The notes below the pieces were generated by a model. The model saw only the letters and a program-made list of their open reading frames with translations. It had not been told where the DNA came from and did no database searches. A stretch of 64,000 nt of DNA from the NCBI GenBank assembly GCA_036852015.1, contig JAANDG010000275.1, forward strand, positions 1 to 64,000, given 5' to 3'. Of this stretch, positions 21,597 to 33,200 are shown piece by piece. The translations under genes were made by a program, and so were the position numbers. Within the stretch, counting starts at the first letter, position 1, and every line of letters starts with the position of its first letter. The DNA is from Pelodera strongyloides (lineage: Eukaryota; Nematoda; Chromadorea; Rhabditida; Rhabditidae).

Positions 21597-24500
21597 TGTT
21601 GAAAGAGAGGAGGAAGTTAGGGAGAGAAAGTTATATTATGAACCTTATATGCTAATTTGTGATTCCCATATGGTTTCCCTGCTGTATACGTGCAGATTTG
21701 CTGTTTCGTGGTGAATTTGGTCTGTGGTACCACTTTTCCATTAGTATCAGATTTTTTTCCGTTTTTTTTTCTAAGTCTGGGGATATCCGGGGACCACCAC
21801 CCAAGACCCTAGAAATGCAGTGTTTCAAATTTGGAATCCTCTTTTTCCCATGGCACTTCCGCGAGAACTTGTGATTAGTTTAAAAAAAAGTAAAACTTTC
21901 GTAAGGTTGCCTTTTTGAGGGAGGTACACCCTTGGCAATCATTAATAATTGATTTATTAAAGCGGTATTGTACCTGGCTTGGGAAATTTACATACGAAAC
22001 GCATATGTATCTTATACAAATTGGGAATTGCCCTTCCGACACATAAACATAAGTTACATGCATAGGATACATAGATATGCGTATCATATGCAAATTTCCC
22101 AAACTGGGTACAATACAGATTTTATGATAATTGGTAAAACCTAATTGTAAGTAGTTTTTGCAATTAAGATGAATAATATTAGGGTTGAAGATAAGTGCGT
22201 GCTGGCTCGAAAGTAGTGAAGAAATCCCTAGGAAACGACTATAAAAATAAAATACTTTTAATTTTAAACTTAGAGTTTTTTATATATTCTTTTCACAAGC
22301 AAAGCTTCACAAGAATTATGTATGTTAACCTAACAATAAGTGCTGAAGCATTTACTATTTGTAAATAGCTCTATCTCTATCAGTTTCATTAGCTGTATGC
22401 AGCATATTCTAATATAAATAATTGCTCTATTCCTAATTTAAGAACATTTTAACAAACTTTACTCCACAAACCACTAACAATAGTTAAAAGTGGCACGGTT
22501 CGTACTGACGAGACCCGGCCGTGTCACTAACACACCTCGTATGCGAATACGGGTCGAAACGAGGTGTCTCATTACACATTTCATAATTATATCAGTTATA
22601 TTATTAGAACATTTGGAATAATTATTTAGCTTATAAATTATACACATTCGTTTTATAAATTTTTTTTTCTTTTTAATTCCCGCTTTTCCTTTCCTCTTTC
22701 ATATTGTACTCCTTTGTTGTCTTCTATCTACATACTTACCAATTTTATACTTTTACTTATATTACATTGTTTATTACACACCAGTGTATGTGCGAATTTT
22801 TGCGGAGTTCACACGAAGTCAGCCTACTGGGCCACTCGAGTTGGGCCACTAGTGCTGACTAGGGCCCTAAGGCTCTTTCGTTCAATTATGAACTTAACAG
22901 GAAATGGGCGTTTTTGGTGACTTGAAGTGACAAGTTTAGTTCCTTTTCTTAAAGCGAAATAATGGCCGGTGTTTGAAACACAACGAGTACACCAGCATTC
23001 TTATGCAGCCTATGTAATGGACATACATTAGAATAAAAAATGGAGCTAAATTCGATCAAATTAGCATAAACACGTAAGAATTCAGTTGTCCACGATGCGT
23101 TTCAAAAACCGGCCGGTATTTCGCTTTAAAAAAACATGGTTGGGTGTAGTTGGAAAGACCAAGGGAACTAACAATCTAATCGTAAGAATATCAAACAATA
23201 TGAATACGTAAAACTAAGCGAAGTTGAATTCTATGGGGTTCCAATTCCTGTGCGATAACCTATTGGGGCTAGGCGCAGCCTAGCCCTTTTTGGTTTTAAT
23301 GTTTGTTTATCCTTTAAAGTGTCAGAATCAAGAGAACGTATATACTGCAGAGTTCTTACATATAGTATGAGCTATGGGAAAACAATGAAAAATAACAGTG
23401 AATTCTTGAAAGAATACAAACCGTGAAAGAACACAGTACTGTGATTTTTTAGCATACTTCTTTTCACGTATTTTTATCGATTAATATTTTTAGATACGGG
23501 TGGTCCCGTGATGGTCAGGGTGAATATCTACCTCCGATCGATATCCAAAATAGATGACGTCAACATGGAATACTCCGCTCAGTTCACGTTTCGAGAAGAG
23601 TGGACGGACAAGCGCCTCGCCTACAAGAAGTTTGCTGATTCGGACCCAGACACCCAGGTGAGTGCCGCTCTTATTTAGCACAAAAAAAGAGCGCTGCACG
23701 ATTCCGGCACCGCCCTAGCGTATACATAGCACAATTGTAGCATATGCGACCCGCCGCAGCCCTACCCGAAAGTGCGGCATTAGAAGTTCGGCGGTGTTCC
23801 ATGCATTGTCTTGATCCACACGTTCATCAATAATCCATAATAGAATTTTAAATTTAAATACTATTTTACAGATACCCCCGTTCGTAGTTCTCGCGACAAG
23901 CGAGCAAGCCGACCTATCACAGCAAATATGGATGCCCGACACGTTCTTTCAAAATGAAAAGTTGGTTTTTAATTCTTTACCAATTTTATTACTCCATTTT
24001 TTTTATTACGCTTATACTTCGTTTATATTTACAGGTAGAAATTACATTCCTTCTGTGATAAAACTACGCTCGAGCTTACGCCCACAATGCATTTTTTTAG
24101 CTAAACTGTCTAGAGCATGTCGCATTACAAGCTTCTACCAAACTTACAGTAAAAGTTACATCATATTGATGGTGTCGTGGGCAGTATGTCAATGCCACAC
24201 ACAGCAACGCGATTTATGAAAAGGTTAAAACGTTCCAATATTACGTATCATTCATTACAATAATAATAAGTAATAAATATTTTGCGCTTCAAGAGCGTGC
24301 ACCTTTATTCAAGGGTGGAAATACAGTTAAAGTTTTCATATTTTTATAAAGTTGGAAATACAAGCACTTTGTTCCAGGGAAGCTCGTCGGCACCTAATCG
24401 ATAAGCCGAATGTGTTAATACGAATTCACCAGGACGGATCGATTTTGTACAGTGTGCGGTTGAGCTTGGTGCGTTCAATTTTTATGTATATTGAGAAACA

Positions 24501-27500
24501 ATGATTAAAGCAATTTAACATGTGGCAGTGAAACGTGTGCATATTATCAGTCGAATAATTTACATTGAGTTTTTAGCCTGACACGTGTTATTTCACAAAA
24601 GACGATTATGAACTGTGATTTCTAGAGATTTGGCAAAACAATTTCGGAATTAGTTTAATATGCAAAAAGGAGAGTCTCGTAGCCTAACGCACTTTGTGTT
24701 TACTATGCACCTTGGGATTGGCGTGCACTTTGAAAATTTCACCGCTTCCTTATTTACCGTTTATTTTCTAGGTACTTTCATGTCCAATGTCGCTTGAGTA
24801 CTATCCCCTGGATAGGCAAACGTGCCTTATTGATTTGGCATCATGTAAGTATTGATTTTTTTTAATTATTGCAGATTTTAAAATTATTTAGTCTTTTTAT
24901 CGGGTTCTTGGTGGTGCAACACACTGTCATTGAATTGTTACGCATACGCAGAGGCGCCGACGTGTATCACGACAATGTGGTCGGTCTTAGGACCGATCGC
25001 ACATGGTCGGTGCTCCGCGAAGTATGCGTATTTGTAGCTGGCGGACCTGTGGCGCTCTTATGGCCCACTTGCGGTGCATCTGTATCGCCTCCAAAAAATG
25101 TGAGCCTCTTGTGCGGCAACTGCAATTGTGCACCTCTCCTGCCGCTCTTGATAACACAACCAGCGGCCTCTAGTCGGTGTCCGCCGCGTCACACTGGCAC
25201 ACCCCGTCAGATTGCCGGGTGATGAGACTGAAAGTTTTAGGATATGTAGAATATTTTCAGATGCCTACACCACACAAGACATCAAATACGAATGGAAGAG
25301 CACGAACCCAATCCAACAAAAGGTGGGATATTTTTAAAGAGATATAACGGCCGTTTTTTGAAGTGCATTCCGGACAGACAACTGCATTACCATATGTTGT
25401 ATGCAAATTAATTTAACTAGAATGAAGAATCGTGCAGTGATGTTCATACTCTACGTGGAAATACAGCGTTCAACATTTCAAAAACCAGCCTTAATATCGC
25501 TTTAAAAGACTGGCCCCTAACTCCCGGGACAATGATAAGTAAGGGGGTTATCATGATGATTTGTGTGCAGAAGCAAAATCATCTGGGAGAGATTTTAAGC
25601 TATTTAAACCAATTTAGAAATCAACAACTGCCCGGGAGAATGTTTAATTCTACATATATTGTAAAGTTTAATGTTTTTGTTAAATAAAATGAAAATTACA
25701 GGACGGTTTGCGGCAAAGCTTGCCCTCTTTTGAGCTGGCGAATGTGGAAACTGCCTATTGTACGAGTAAAACTAATACAGGTACGCGGTATATTGTTGGT
25801 TAATGGAGATCTCTGGTTCTCAGGCGCGCAGCGCAGAAATGCGTCCCGCGTCCGGGGAAAAAAGATTGCAAATTTGCATTGGAAAATTAGAGACACAGAG
25901 AAACCTCTTTTCTGCGTTTCCGCCTTTCCCATGTTAAAAAGCCATCTCTTTTCTGCGGACGCGGTTACGCATTTGAGCGCGCCTGAGAACATAGATGAAG
26001 TACACCGTGATTTGAAATTCGCTACTGAAACTTGTTGGGACCTCGGAAACTGCCAGTGGTCATACTCCATTTTGGTAGTTCCTAAATAAACTACGTATCT
26101 TTGAGTTACAAAAGCAGAGTTTTGCAAAAATAGTTATATTGGAAGTCTAGTAGTCTAGTTCTTTTCACAAATGTTTCTCTGTCAAGTGCATTTTTTTTTT
26201 TTATTGAATCCATATTTATTCTTATTCTTGCCTGTCTTCTGTCAACTCTTTCTTTCTCACCCTTAACACAAATTTTAAAGATATCTTATTTAGATATCTT
26301 AACGATAAAGATTTTAAAGATATCTTAAAGATTAAGATAGATTACAGTTATTTTAAAGTTAAAGATAATTTGAAAGAGAAGAAATTATCTAAAGGAGTGT
26401 CGACCTGTCTCTTACGTCCCAAAAGGAGTGCGTCTGTAGCACATACCGTTATTTTGCTCGACGAGTATATTTAAAGCGGTACAACAGCCGGATTTGAAAC
26501 TTATTTTGGATAAATGCACTGCCATGCATCATGTGCGAATGAGTATGATTAGAATAAACAATCGAGCTCACTTATTGAGCATAAATACAAATAAACGCAG
26601 TTGTCCAAGATATGCGTTCATAAAGCGGTTGTTCTACTGCTTTAATCGTGTAAATCTGTTTAACAATCATTATAACCCAGGTGTGTGTGCGTGAGATTGA
26701 GCTTTACGCTAATTGCACATGAAACAAACAACCTTGTATTTTCGGCTTTTGGGCGTTGGAAAAACACAGTACACTGTTTCCTTTCCCAGCGTCTAAAGAA
26801 ATCGTATGGAACATGGAAACCCAAATGCTTTCCGCCGAAAACCCACTTACCGACCGGTCGCCGACCATTTGGCGACCAGTGGGACAGTTTTCCAGAATAA
26901 TTGGTCGCCCAGAGGTCGCCAGAAGGTCTCCCCGTTTCATGTGACAATGCTTACTAGCTCCAATTGTCGCCTTGCAAGCAAGCTAAACTGCAAGATCGTG
27001 TGATTGCTAATAATCCCACTGTGCTCTCTGCATTCTCACTCCCTCTGTCTGATGCTCTTACCCTTGCTCCGTTATGTGTTGCATGTGGCAAAATGAAAAA
27101 ATTCAGGCGAATACTCTTGTCTGCGCACTCGGCTGATACTCCGCAGGGAATTTTCCTACTATTTGCTCCAGGTTGGATTTCTTTAGTATATGGGTGTTCG
27201 AGCTTACTTTACTACCGTTACTGTGTGTGTAGAATGTGCTACAATATATGTGGGACTACAGTAGTTCTATTGTAAGGGTATGGCAATGATCTTTTCGTTC
27301 AGAAAATCACTGATAAATCAATACAATTAAAAAAGGGCGAAATCGCCTCTACATGCACTCGCCGCTCGACATTTTCGCGCCATGTTTTCGCCGCTCGACA
27401 TTTTCACGCCATGTTTTCGCCGCGCACCAGCCTAGTTTCATCATTGTAAGCAATAATATTCCAGCTTTACATCCCGTCGTTCATGTTGGTTATCGTTAGC

Positions 27501-29587
27501 TGGGTATCATTTTGGCTGGACAAGGACTCTGTGCCAGCAAGAGTGACTTTAGGTAAGCAATTTATGTAAATCTACCAATTACCTTATGTAGAGCTTGGGC
27601 ATTTTGTTTTGCGCTGTTCCCTGCCTGTTCGTCTGCCTATGAACCTTGCGGCTGTACAGCGCACATTTGGCGCATCCCAGGAGCACAATATGCGGGAAAT
27701 TGGGTCCGTTGCCCTGTGCCGTCCTTTACGTTTGCGCGGCATTTTCGCCTAAGCTTCAAGTTTTCCATCTCTGCGCCTCTCTTTTGCTCTGTCTCATTCT
27801 TTTTCCGTTAGTGTGGTAGCATAGCGCCAAATCAAAGTCCAATAAACGACATAAGCATTCAGGAGTGACAACTCTCCTCACGATGACCACACAGAGTTCC
27901 GGTATTAATTCAAAACTACCACCAGTCAGCTACACAAAGGTATGTTTATTGTTTGAGTTTTCTAGAGGTATTAAGAGTTTTCTAGAATTATTAAAATCTG
28001 CAAATGGAAAGCTGAATCGGCAAATGGAAAGCTGACATATGGGAGTGTAGATGTTCAACATACGTTTCAATATATTGGTGTGGAGATGTTCAACATGCTT
28101 ATTGTAGGCCATTGACGTATGGATCGGCGTTTGTTTGGCGTTCATTTTCGGTGCGCTGCTCGAGTTTGCGCTCGTTAACTACGCGGCGCGCAAGGATATG
28201 ACGGCATGCGGACAGAGAATGGTAAACTATTTATAATTGTTGAGTTATTTTCTGTTCCATTGCATATGTTGTTCACTCTGGTCTGTCTTGGTGAAGTGTC
28301 GTCTTTCACAAGCACAAGTTCCAAAGTCCCCATTGCAGACAGTTCCAACTTCTATGTCCAATATTCATGAATCTCAAAGTGAAATAACCAAGTAAATAAA
28401 TAATTTACGCTGAGCGTGCACCTTTATACAAGCGTGGTTCAATATACAGTTTCAAAGTGAGCTTGTGAATTGTTCCGCAGTGGTCCTGAGCATTAGGCGA
28501 CGAGTTCCATGCTACAAATTTTCGATGACGTCTCTTCGTGCTCTGGTATCTCTCTACACCAAAAAAAAATCATACTACGAGAATATGAAAGTTTGTTAAT
28601 CTACATTTTTCTTTTTTCTTTTTTTCGAACAAGAAGTAATTCTCTTCGTTTCAGATGCAAATGAAACCGGGCGGAACGCAGGAAGGCTACCGTCCACTGT
28701 TAGGTCCGCAACCGCGGTCATCGTTCTGTTGCAAGGTGCGATTCCAGAATTATCTAAACCGTAAATTGTAGTGTACAATGAGCATCTCAAAAAATTTGGA
28801 ACGAGAACCAGAATACGTTTCTACGCATGTTGGAAAGTTGTCGAAAGAACTAGTTGACAATTCATCGGACCTCGTCTTTTCGTGGAAGTGTTTTACTCAT
28901 TAGAAGGCCGTACCGTTCCTTTATGAGGCTGCTGATGTATTTATCGTTACGATTGATATTAATGATATTAGCTGGTGATATAGGTTAGGGGGCAAGCCTG
29001 TAAGCAAGTAACCTTACAATTAGTAGTCATGTAGGAATTAGGAACATGTGTATCGCATGGTGTCAATTATCGCTATATTCAGGTGTTCGTACGTCGCTAC
29101 AAAGAACGAAGCAAGAGGATCGACGTAGTCAGCCGATTGGTTGGTTTTTAGTTTTTTTTTACTAAATAAAAAGTTCCCATATTTCTGAAACAAAGTCGAT
29201 ATTTGGATTTGCCCGTGCAACCTGCATTAGAGCATTTTCAATGTATATTTTATTTGTTGAATAGAAAAAAATGTTGAATTTGATGCGACTGGATTGTTCT
29301 CCCAATGTGCGTAATAAAATGTACAACTATTTAACACCTTATTTGTTACAGGTATTCCCGATCGGATACACATTTTTCAATGGTGGGTTAATTTTTATTG
29401 CTAGGCAATCTCACACGAGATGTTACTTACTTGGTGTTCAGAAAACTCTTCAGTGCCGCAGTCATTTGACTAGATCAGCGCTAGCGCCAAATCTGTGCCA
29501 AACGTTCGCCTGCCCGCTACAAGAAAAATAAAAAGTAAATAGTATAAAAACGTTTCAGTGCTCTACTGGAGCGTCTACCTGATGTGA
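18574..29587 (+). CDS. Glutamate-gated chloride channel (GluCl), ligand-binding domain plus pore cassette A
   Basis: Exons: 18574-18638, 20515-20603, 23494-23657, 23872-23960, 24378-24468, 24772-24844, 25261-25322, 25702-25780 (shared), then cassette A 27107-27171, 27465-27552, 27863-27939, 28108-28221, 28655-28735, 29083-29139, 29352-29382, 29559-29587. Phases agree at each join; product 417 aa. It starts with a signal peptide ([18 protein letters not shown]). Visible landmarks: loop [21 protein letters not shown], the Cys-loop with 13 residues between Cys ([15 protein letters not shown]), and the second Cys pair typical of GluCl and glycine receptors ([13 protein letters not shown]). Cassette A has M1 [17 protein letters not shown], the PAR anion-selectivity motif before M2, M3, a short loop and M4 ending YWSVYLM. 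A pentameric postsynaptic anion channel at the plasma membrane is expected. Confidence 0.93.
20192..20373. mobile_element. MITE, AGCGAAATACCGGCC family, GluCl intron 1
   Basis: Ends TTAA-AGCGAAATACCGGCCGG and complement, about 180 bp, with internal gcataaatacgt-type sequence shared by other members. The left TTAA is shared with the right end (ctagcatttcgct) of a truncated member of the other family seen whole at 49,913. Confidence 0.85.
21957..22116. mobile_element. MITE, AGCGGTATTGTACC family, GluCl intron 2
   Basis: Inverted repeat (TTAA-AGCGGTATTGTACC on the left; gggtacaatac on the right) with internal aaatttgcatat-like arms. The right end lacks the final CGCT-TTAA, so it is slightly truncated. 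Confidence 0.65.
22949..23129. mobile_element. MITE, AGCGAAATACCGGCC family, GluCl intron 2
   Basis: About 180 bp, TTAA on both sides, ends match the copy at 20192-20373. Confidence 0.85.
25334..25505. mobile_element. MITE, divergent AGCGAAATACCGGCC family, GluCl intron 7
   Basis: TTAA-AGAGATATAACGGCCG at left, atatcgct-TTAA at right, about 170 bp; nearly fills a short intron. Confidence 0.7.
26471..26645. mobile_element. MITE, divergent AGCG family, GluCl intron 8
   Basis: TTAA-AGCGGTACAACAGCCGG at left and gttctactgct-TTAA at right, with the common interior (catgcatcat...agcataaatac). Confidence 0.7.
27361..27422. repeat. 29-bp tandem repeat, 2+ units
   Basis: Units start at 27361 and 27390 (gccgctcgacattttcgcgc, one mismatch), with the beginning of a third at 27419. 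It lies between cassette A exons 1 and 2. Confidence 0.85.
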
Positions 29588-30268
29588 TCACGCTCGCTCT
29601 TCTCTGTGCTCTCCTCCTCGGAGTGTGCTGTGTTTTCTGTTCTTCCCGTCTCTGTCTTCTCTGCTGTCTCTGCAACTCCCCCGATGTGCCTAACTCCCTC
29701 GCATTGAAGTCTGCTTTATGTTCTCCTGCGTCTCTCAGAATGTGCCTCTGTCTCTCTCCCGATCAGCGTCCTAGCCTGAAGTCTCTAATTACAGTACTAC
29801 TATATATGTGTGTTATATGTTGCTATGGCTGTATGACTGTCCGTCTATATATGTCCTTGTTAAACAACGGTAACCAAGATATTGAAAAAGGTCCTTCGAT
29901 ATTGCTTAGACCAATTTGGCACACGCTCACGAATTTTTTTACAGTATTTAATATACCCGGGTATGGTCGTGAACCAGCTGATAACGTCACTTTGGCTTTG
30001 CTAACAATAAGCGTATAATATATTTTCCAATGACCCTCTGAAATTTATTGGGGGGTTAGAGGTTAGACTCTTAATCTAGAATTGTTGTCTCTCTCTTCTC
30101 TGGTCTCTCTCACTCTCCGGATCTCCATCTTGATCTCTCTGTTTCTATACCAGAAACTTATAGTCTCTAGTCTTTCTCCCTGTTTCTTATTATCTCCATC
30201 CACAATCTCTCTCACATTCTCTCTCTCCCTCTCGTTCTCGCTGCAGTCTTTCGCACTCTGTATTCCAG
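29588..30268. other. Gap between the two pore cassettes, no ligand-binding exons
   Basis: The stretch is CT-rich (29,600-29,800 and 30,090-30,250). I looked for a second signal peptide or a Cys-loop exon and saw none. This is the reason for treating the downstream pore exons as part of the same gene. Confidence 0.6.
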
Positions 30269-33200
30269 GCGAATACTCGTGTGCCCGGGTGATGCTACGA
30301 CTGCGCAGAGAATACAGGTAAGATTTACATATACTCTATAATAATAAAGTAGATTCAACCTATACAATGGACGACACAGCGGCATGTGATCCTGCGAATA
30401 GATAGGCAGAACTTGCTCTTGCGCAGCTGCATGATTTACTGAGCGGCTACACGCTCGCGCAATGCTATGTCGATTCCGCGCCGAGTTCTATGTGCTTCTG
30501 TGTATTTCTGGCACAAAATATACACGGAACTGCTGTTGTCCAGCGTATGTCACAAGATCACGTGTCATTTCCTTTTAAAGTTACTGTATTTCAGTTACTA
30601 CCTCATCCAACTGTACATCCCCTGCGGTATGCTGGTCGTCGTCTCTTGGGTGTCTTTTTGGTTGGACAAGGTAAGCATGCCTGTCTGCTTTTTCACTTTC
30701 TCTCTTTCTCTTTCTTCTTTTAAAGCGATATAACATCCTTAAAACGTATAACTTATGTTCAGTAATCAATACATAACAATGCAGTTGTGCACCGTACGTT
30801 TCAAAAACCGGCCGTTATTTCGCTTTAAGCTTTCCGTTCCGAGTGCATATCAACCACGGGTCCAGCTAATCGAATGTTTTTTTTGTCTAGGATGCTGTGC
30901 CAGCTCGCGTGTCTCTTGGTGTCACAACTTTGCTGACTATGACCACACAGTCCAGCGGTATGTTAGGAACTTATTATTGCTAATATTTAATAAGCTCTAT
31001 CATTTTCGTCCATTCGTAAAGTGAACATATATAAAGTTGCGGTTCGTATAGGATTCCTCTATGGTTCAAGAATATTCCTCTATGGTTCACGGGTTCGAAC
31101 CCAGAGGCCGTATTCACCAACACGCAGGAAGCCTTCCCTAGGTTCAGAGCGCTCTGAATCTCTTCTGCTCTCGCACTCTCTACGCACTCTCTAGCTCCCT
31201 GGGGAGGCCAGGGAGGGCTCCCTGCGTGTTGGTGAATCTTCGAAAATTCAAATGTTTCATTCTTGTTACAAATTCAATCACGTCCGAAATTTTGTCAGTA
31301 TTTATTATCAGCTGATGGCATGAAAAAAATACTATTTTTGTTTAGGTATCAACTCAAAACTTCCCCCTGTGTCTTACATTAAGGTGAGTTGTAGTTTGAA
31401 CACAAACCTTTTTTTAATAATTAAATAAACACACAGGTTAATTAAAAAGTAAAAAGCTAAACGTGATGAAGAGAAAGAACAGCTAACAGCACAAGTTTGT
31501 CGACGAGGGCAAGTCAAATCACAGACATCAGTCTTGCTCTGAAGGCTTGGGTAAAAGACAAAGAAAGGATCCAAGCTCAAGGGTCTGTAAGCCTGTCATG
31601 AGATCGTGTTTTACTTTAGGCAGTTGATGTTTGGATTGGCGTCTGTTTGGCGTTCATCTTTGGTGCCCTTCTAGAATATGCCGTCGTCAACTACTACGGT
31701 AGAAAGGAGTTTTTGAGAAAGGTTGGTTGGTGTGTTTAGAGTCCTGATTATACGGATCGCCCAAGGCAGGACTGGTCGAGTTCGCGAGGCGCAGCAAGCT
31801 CCTATTACTATCATTATCCAGCTTAATATCACTGTGAACTTGCATTGCGTGTTGAAAAACCATGTCATACACATGTAATAAATAATACCGTCGTACACGT
31901 GCAGTATAAATTATCTGACACGCTTCCTAAATTTTCAATTCCCGTAGCGAAATAATACACCCCATTTTGTGGATATTTGAATATGTTTATTTGAATATTT
32001 ATTACCAGCCGTTCGAAGAGCCCTACGGGCTCTTCTCCGAATGGAGGAATCGGCCTTCGGCCGATTGTTTCCCTATTTAAAAAAGGATTGCTACAATTTA
32101 AAAAGTTAACTCTCGTCTCTTTCTCCTCCCACACAATCACACGTCTCTGAATGTGGAAACGTATAATAATCAGTTTGGATCACCACTCGACTAATGCCAC
32201 CATGCAAATTTGCTATTGAAGGTGCTGTATGTAGGGCAGAGTATTATCCTTGTCATAAGCTAGCATAGCTCAGCAGGTAGAGCGTTGGACTGTGAAGCAA
32301 GAGATTGGGTGCTGCTGTGGGTTCGAATACCGCCAGCGGCAAAGATTTTGTATGTTCCCATTCTATTGTGAGTAGAAAATTTTCTTTATGAAAGGATTTC
32401 GTTGCGTGCCTACAAACAAAAGACCAAGTAAACTCTTCTCCTTTATATAATAAGATACTCATTAAAAAGAGCGCAACGCCGTGAGAGACGATGAAAAAGA
32501 AAAATCAAAGTAGATAATATAGATACTAGGATATAATTTCCACCAACAGTATATAGATTGTAATTCCACAAGAGTTAACAAAGAAAACGATGTTGATAGT
32601 GAATCAAAGAATTTGGTCCCCACACAAAGTGAAGTAGCACCCGCCATCTACGGAGAGCCTAAGTATATTCGTTTTAATAAGGCCATATTCACTGGGAATA
32701 CTGTATTTTTCATGCCCGAGGGGAAATCTGTATTTTTATTTTCTCTCCACATGGAATATTTCACCGAGGGAACCGAGTGGTTCATGTGTTACTGGAAGTC
32801 CGGAATAGCACCTGGTTATTTACAGGAAAAGAAACAGAAAATCGGTAACGATGACTGTGTGTGCCCAGCAGATCGACCACCGCTCAGACTCGATCTCTCC
32901 TCTTTTAGGTAGTGATTTTGTGTATTTAACTTGTTGGTTAACTCGAAGGATAAGGATATATTTATTCGTTATTGCTCAACGACAGGCCATGAATGGATAT
33001 ATTGTGAGATTCAGACCTTGATCTTCGATAGGTGATACTTTTAAAGCGAAACACCGGCCGCTTGAAACACATCGAGTACACCAGCATCCTTATGCAGCGT
33101 ATGCAAATGAACGTAAATTTCGTTAAAAAATCGAATAAATTTTCGAGCAAATTAGCATAAATACGTAAAAATTCAGTTGTGCACGATGCGTTTCAAAAAC

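Noticed and set aside
24869..25222. 117-aa ORF inside the channel gene
   Set aside because: It lies in intron 6 of GluCl, has no recognisable domain and no promoter; treated as chance.
32613..32912. 99-aa ORF as a separate gene
   Set aside because: Only its end (32826-32908) is a likely exon, the intracellular loop of channel cassette B; the upstream part is intron.
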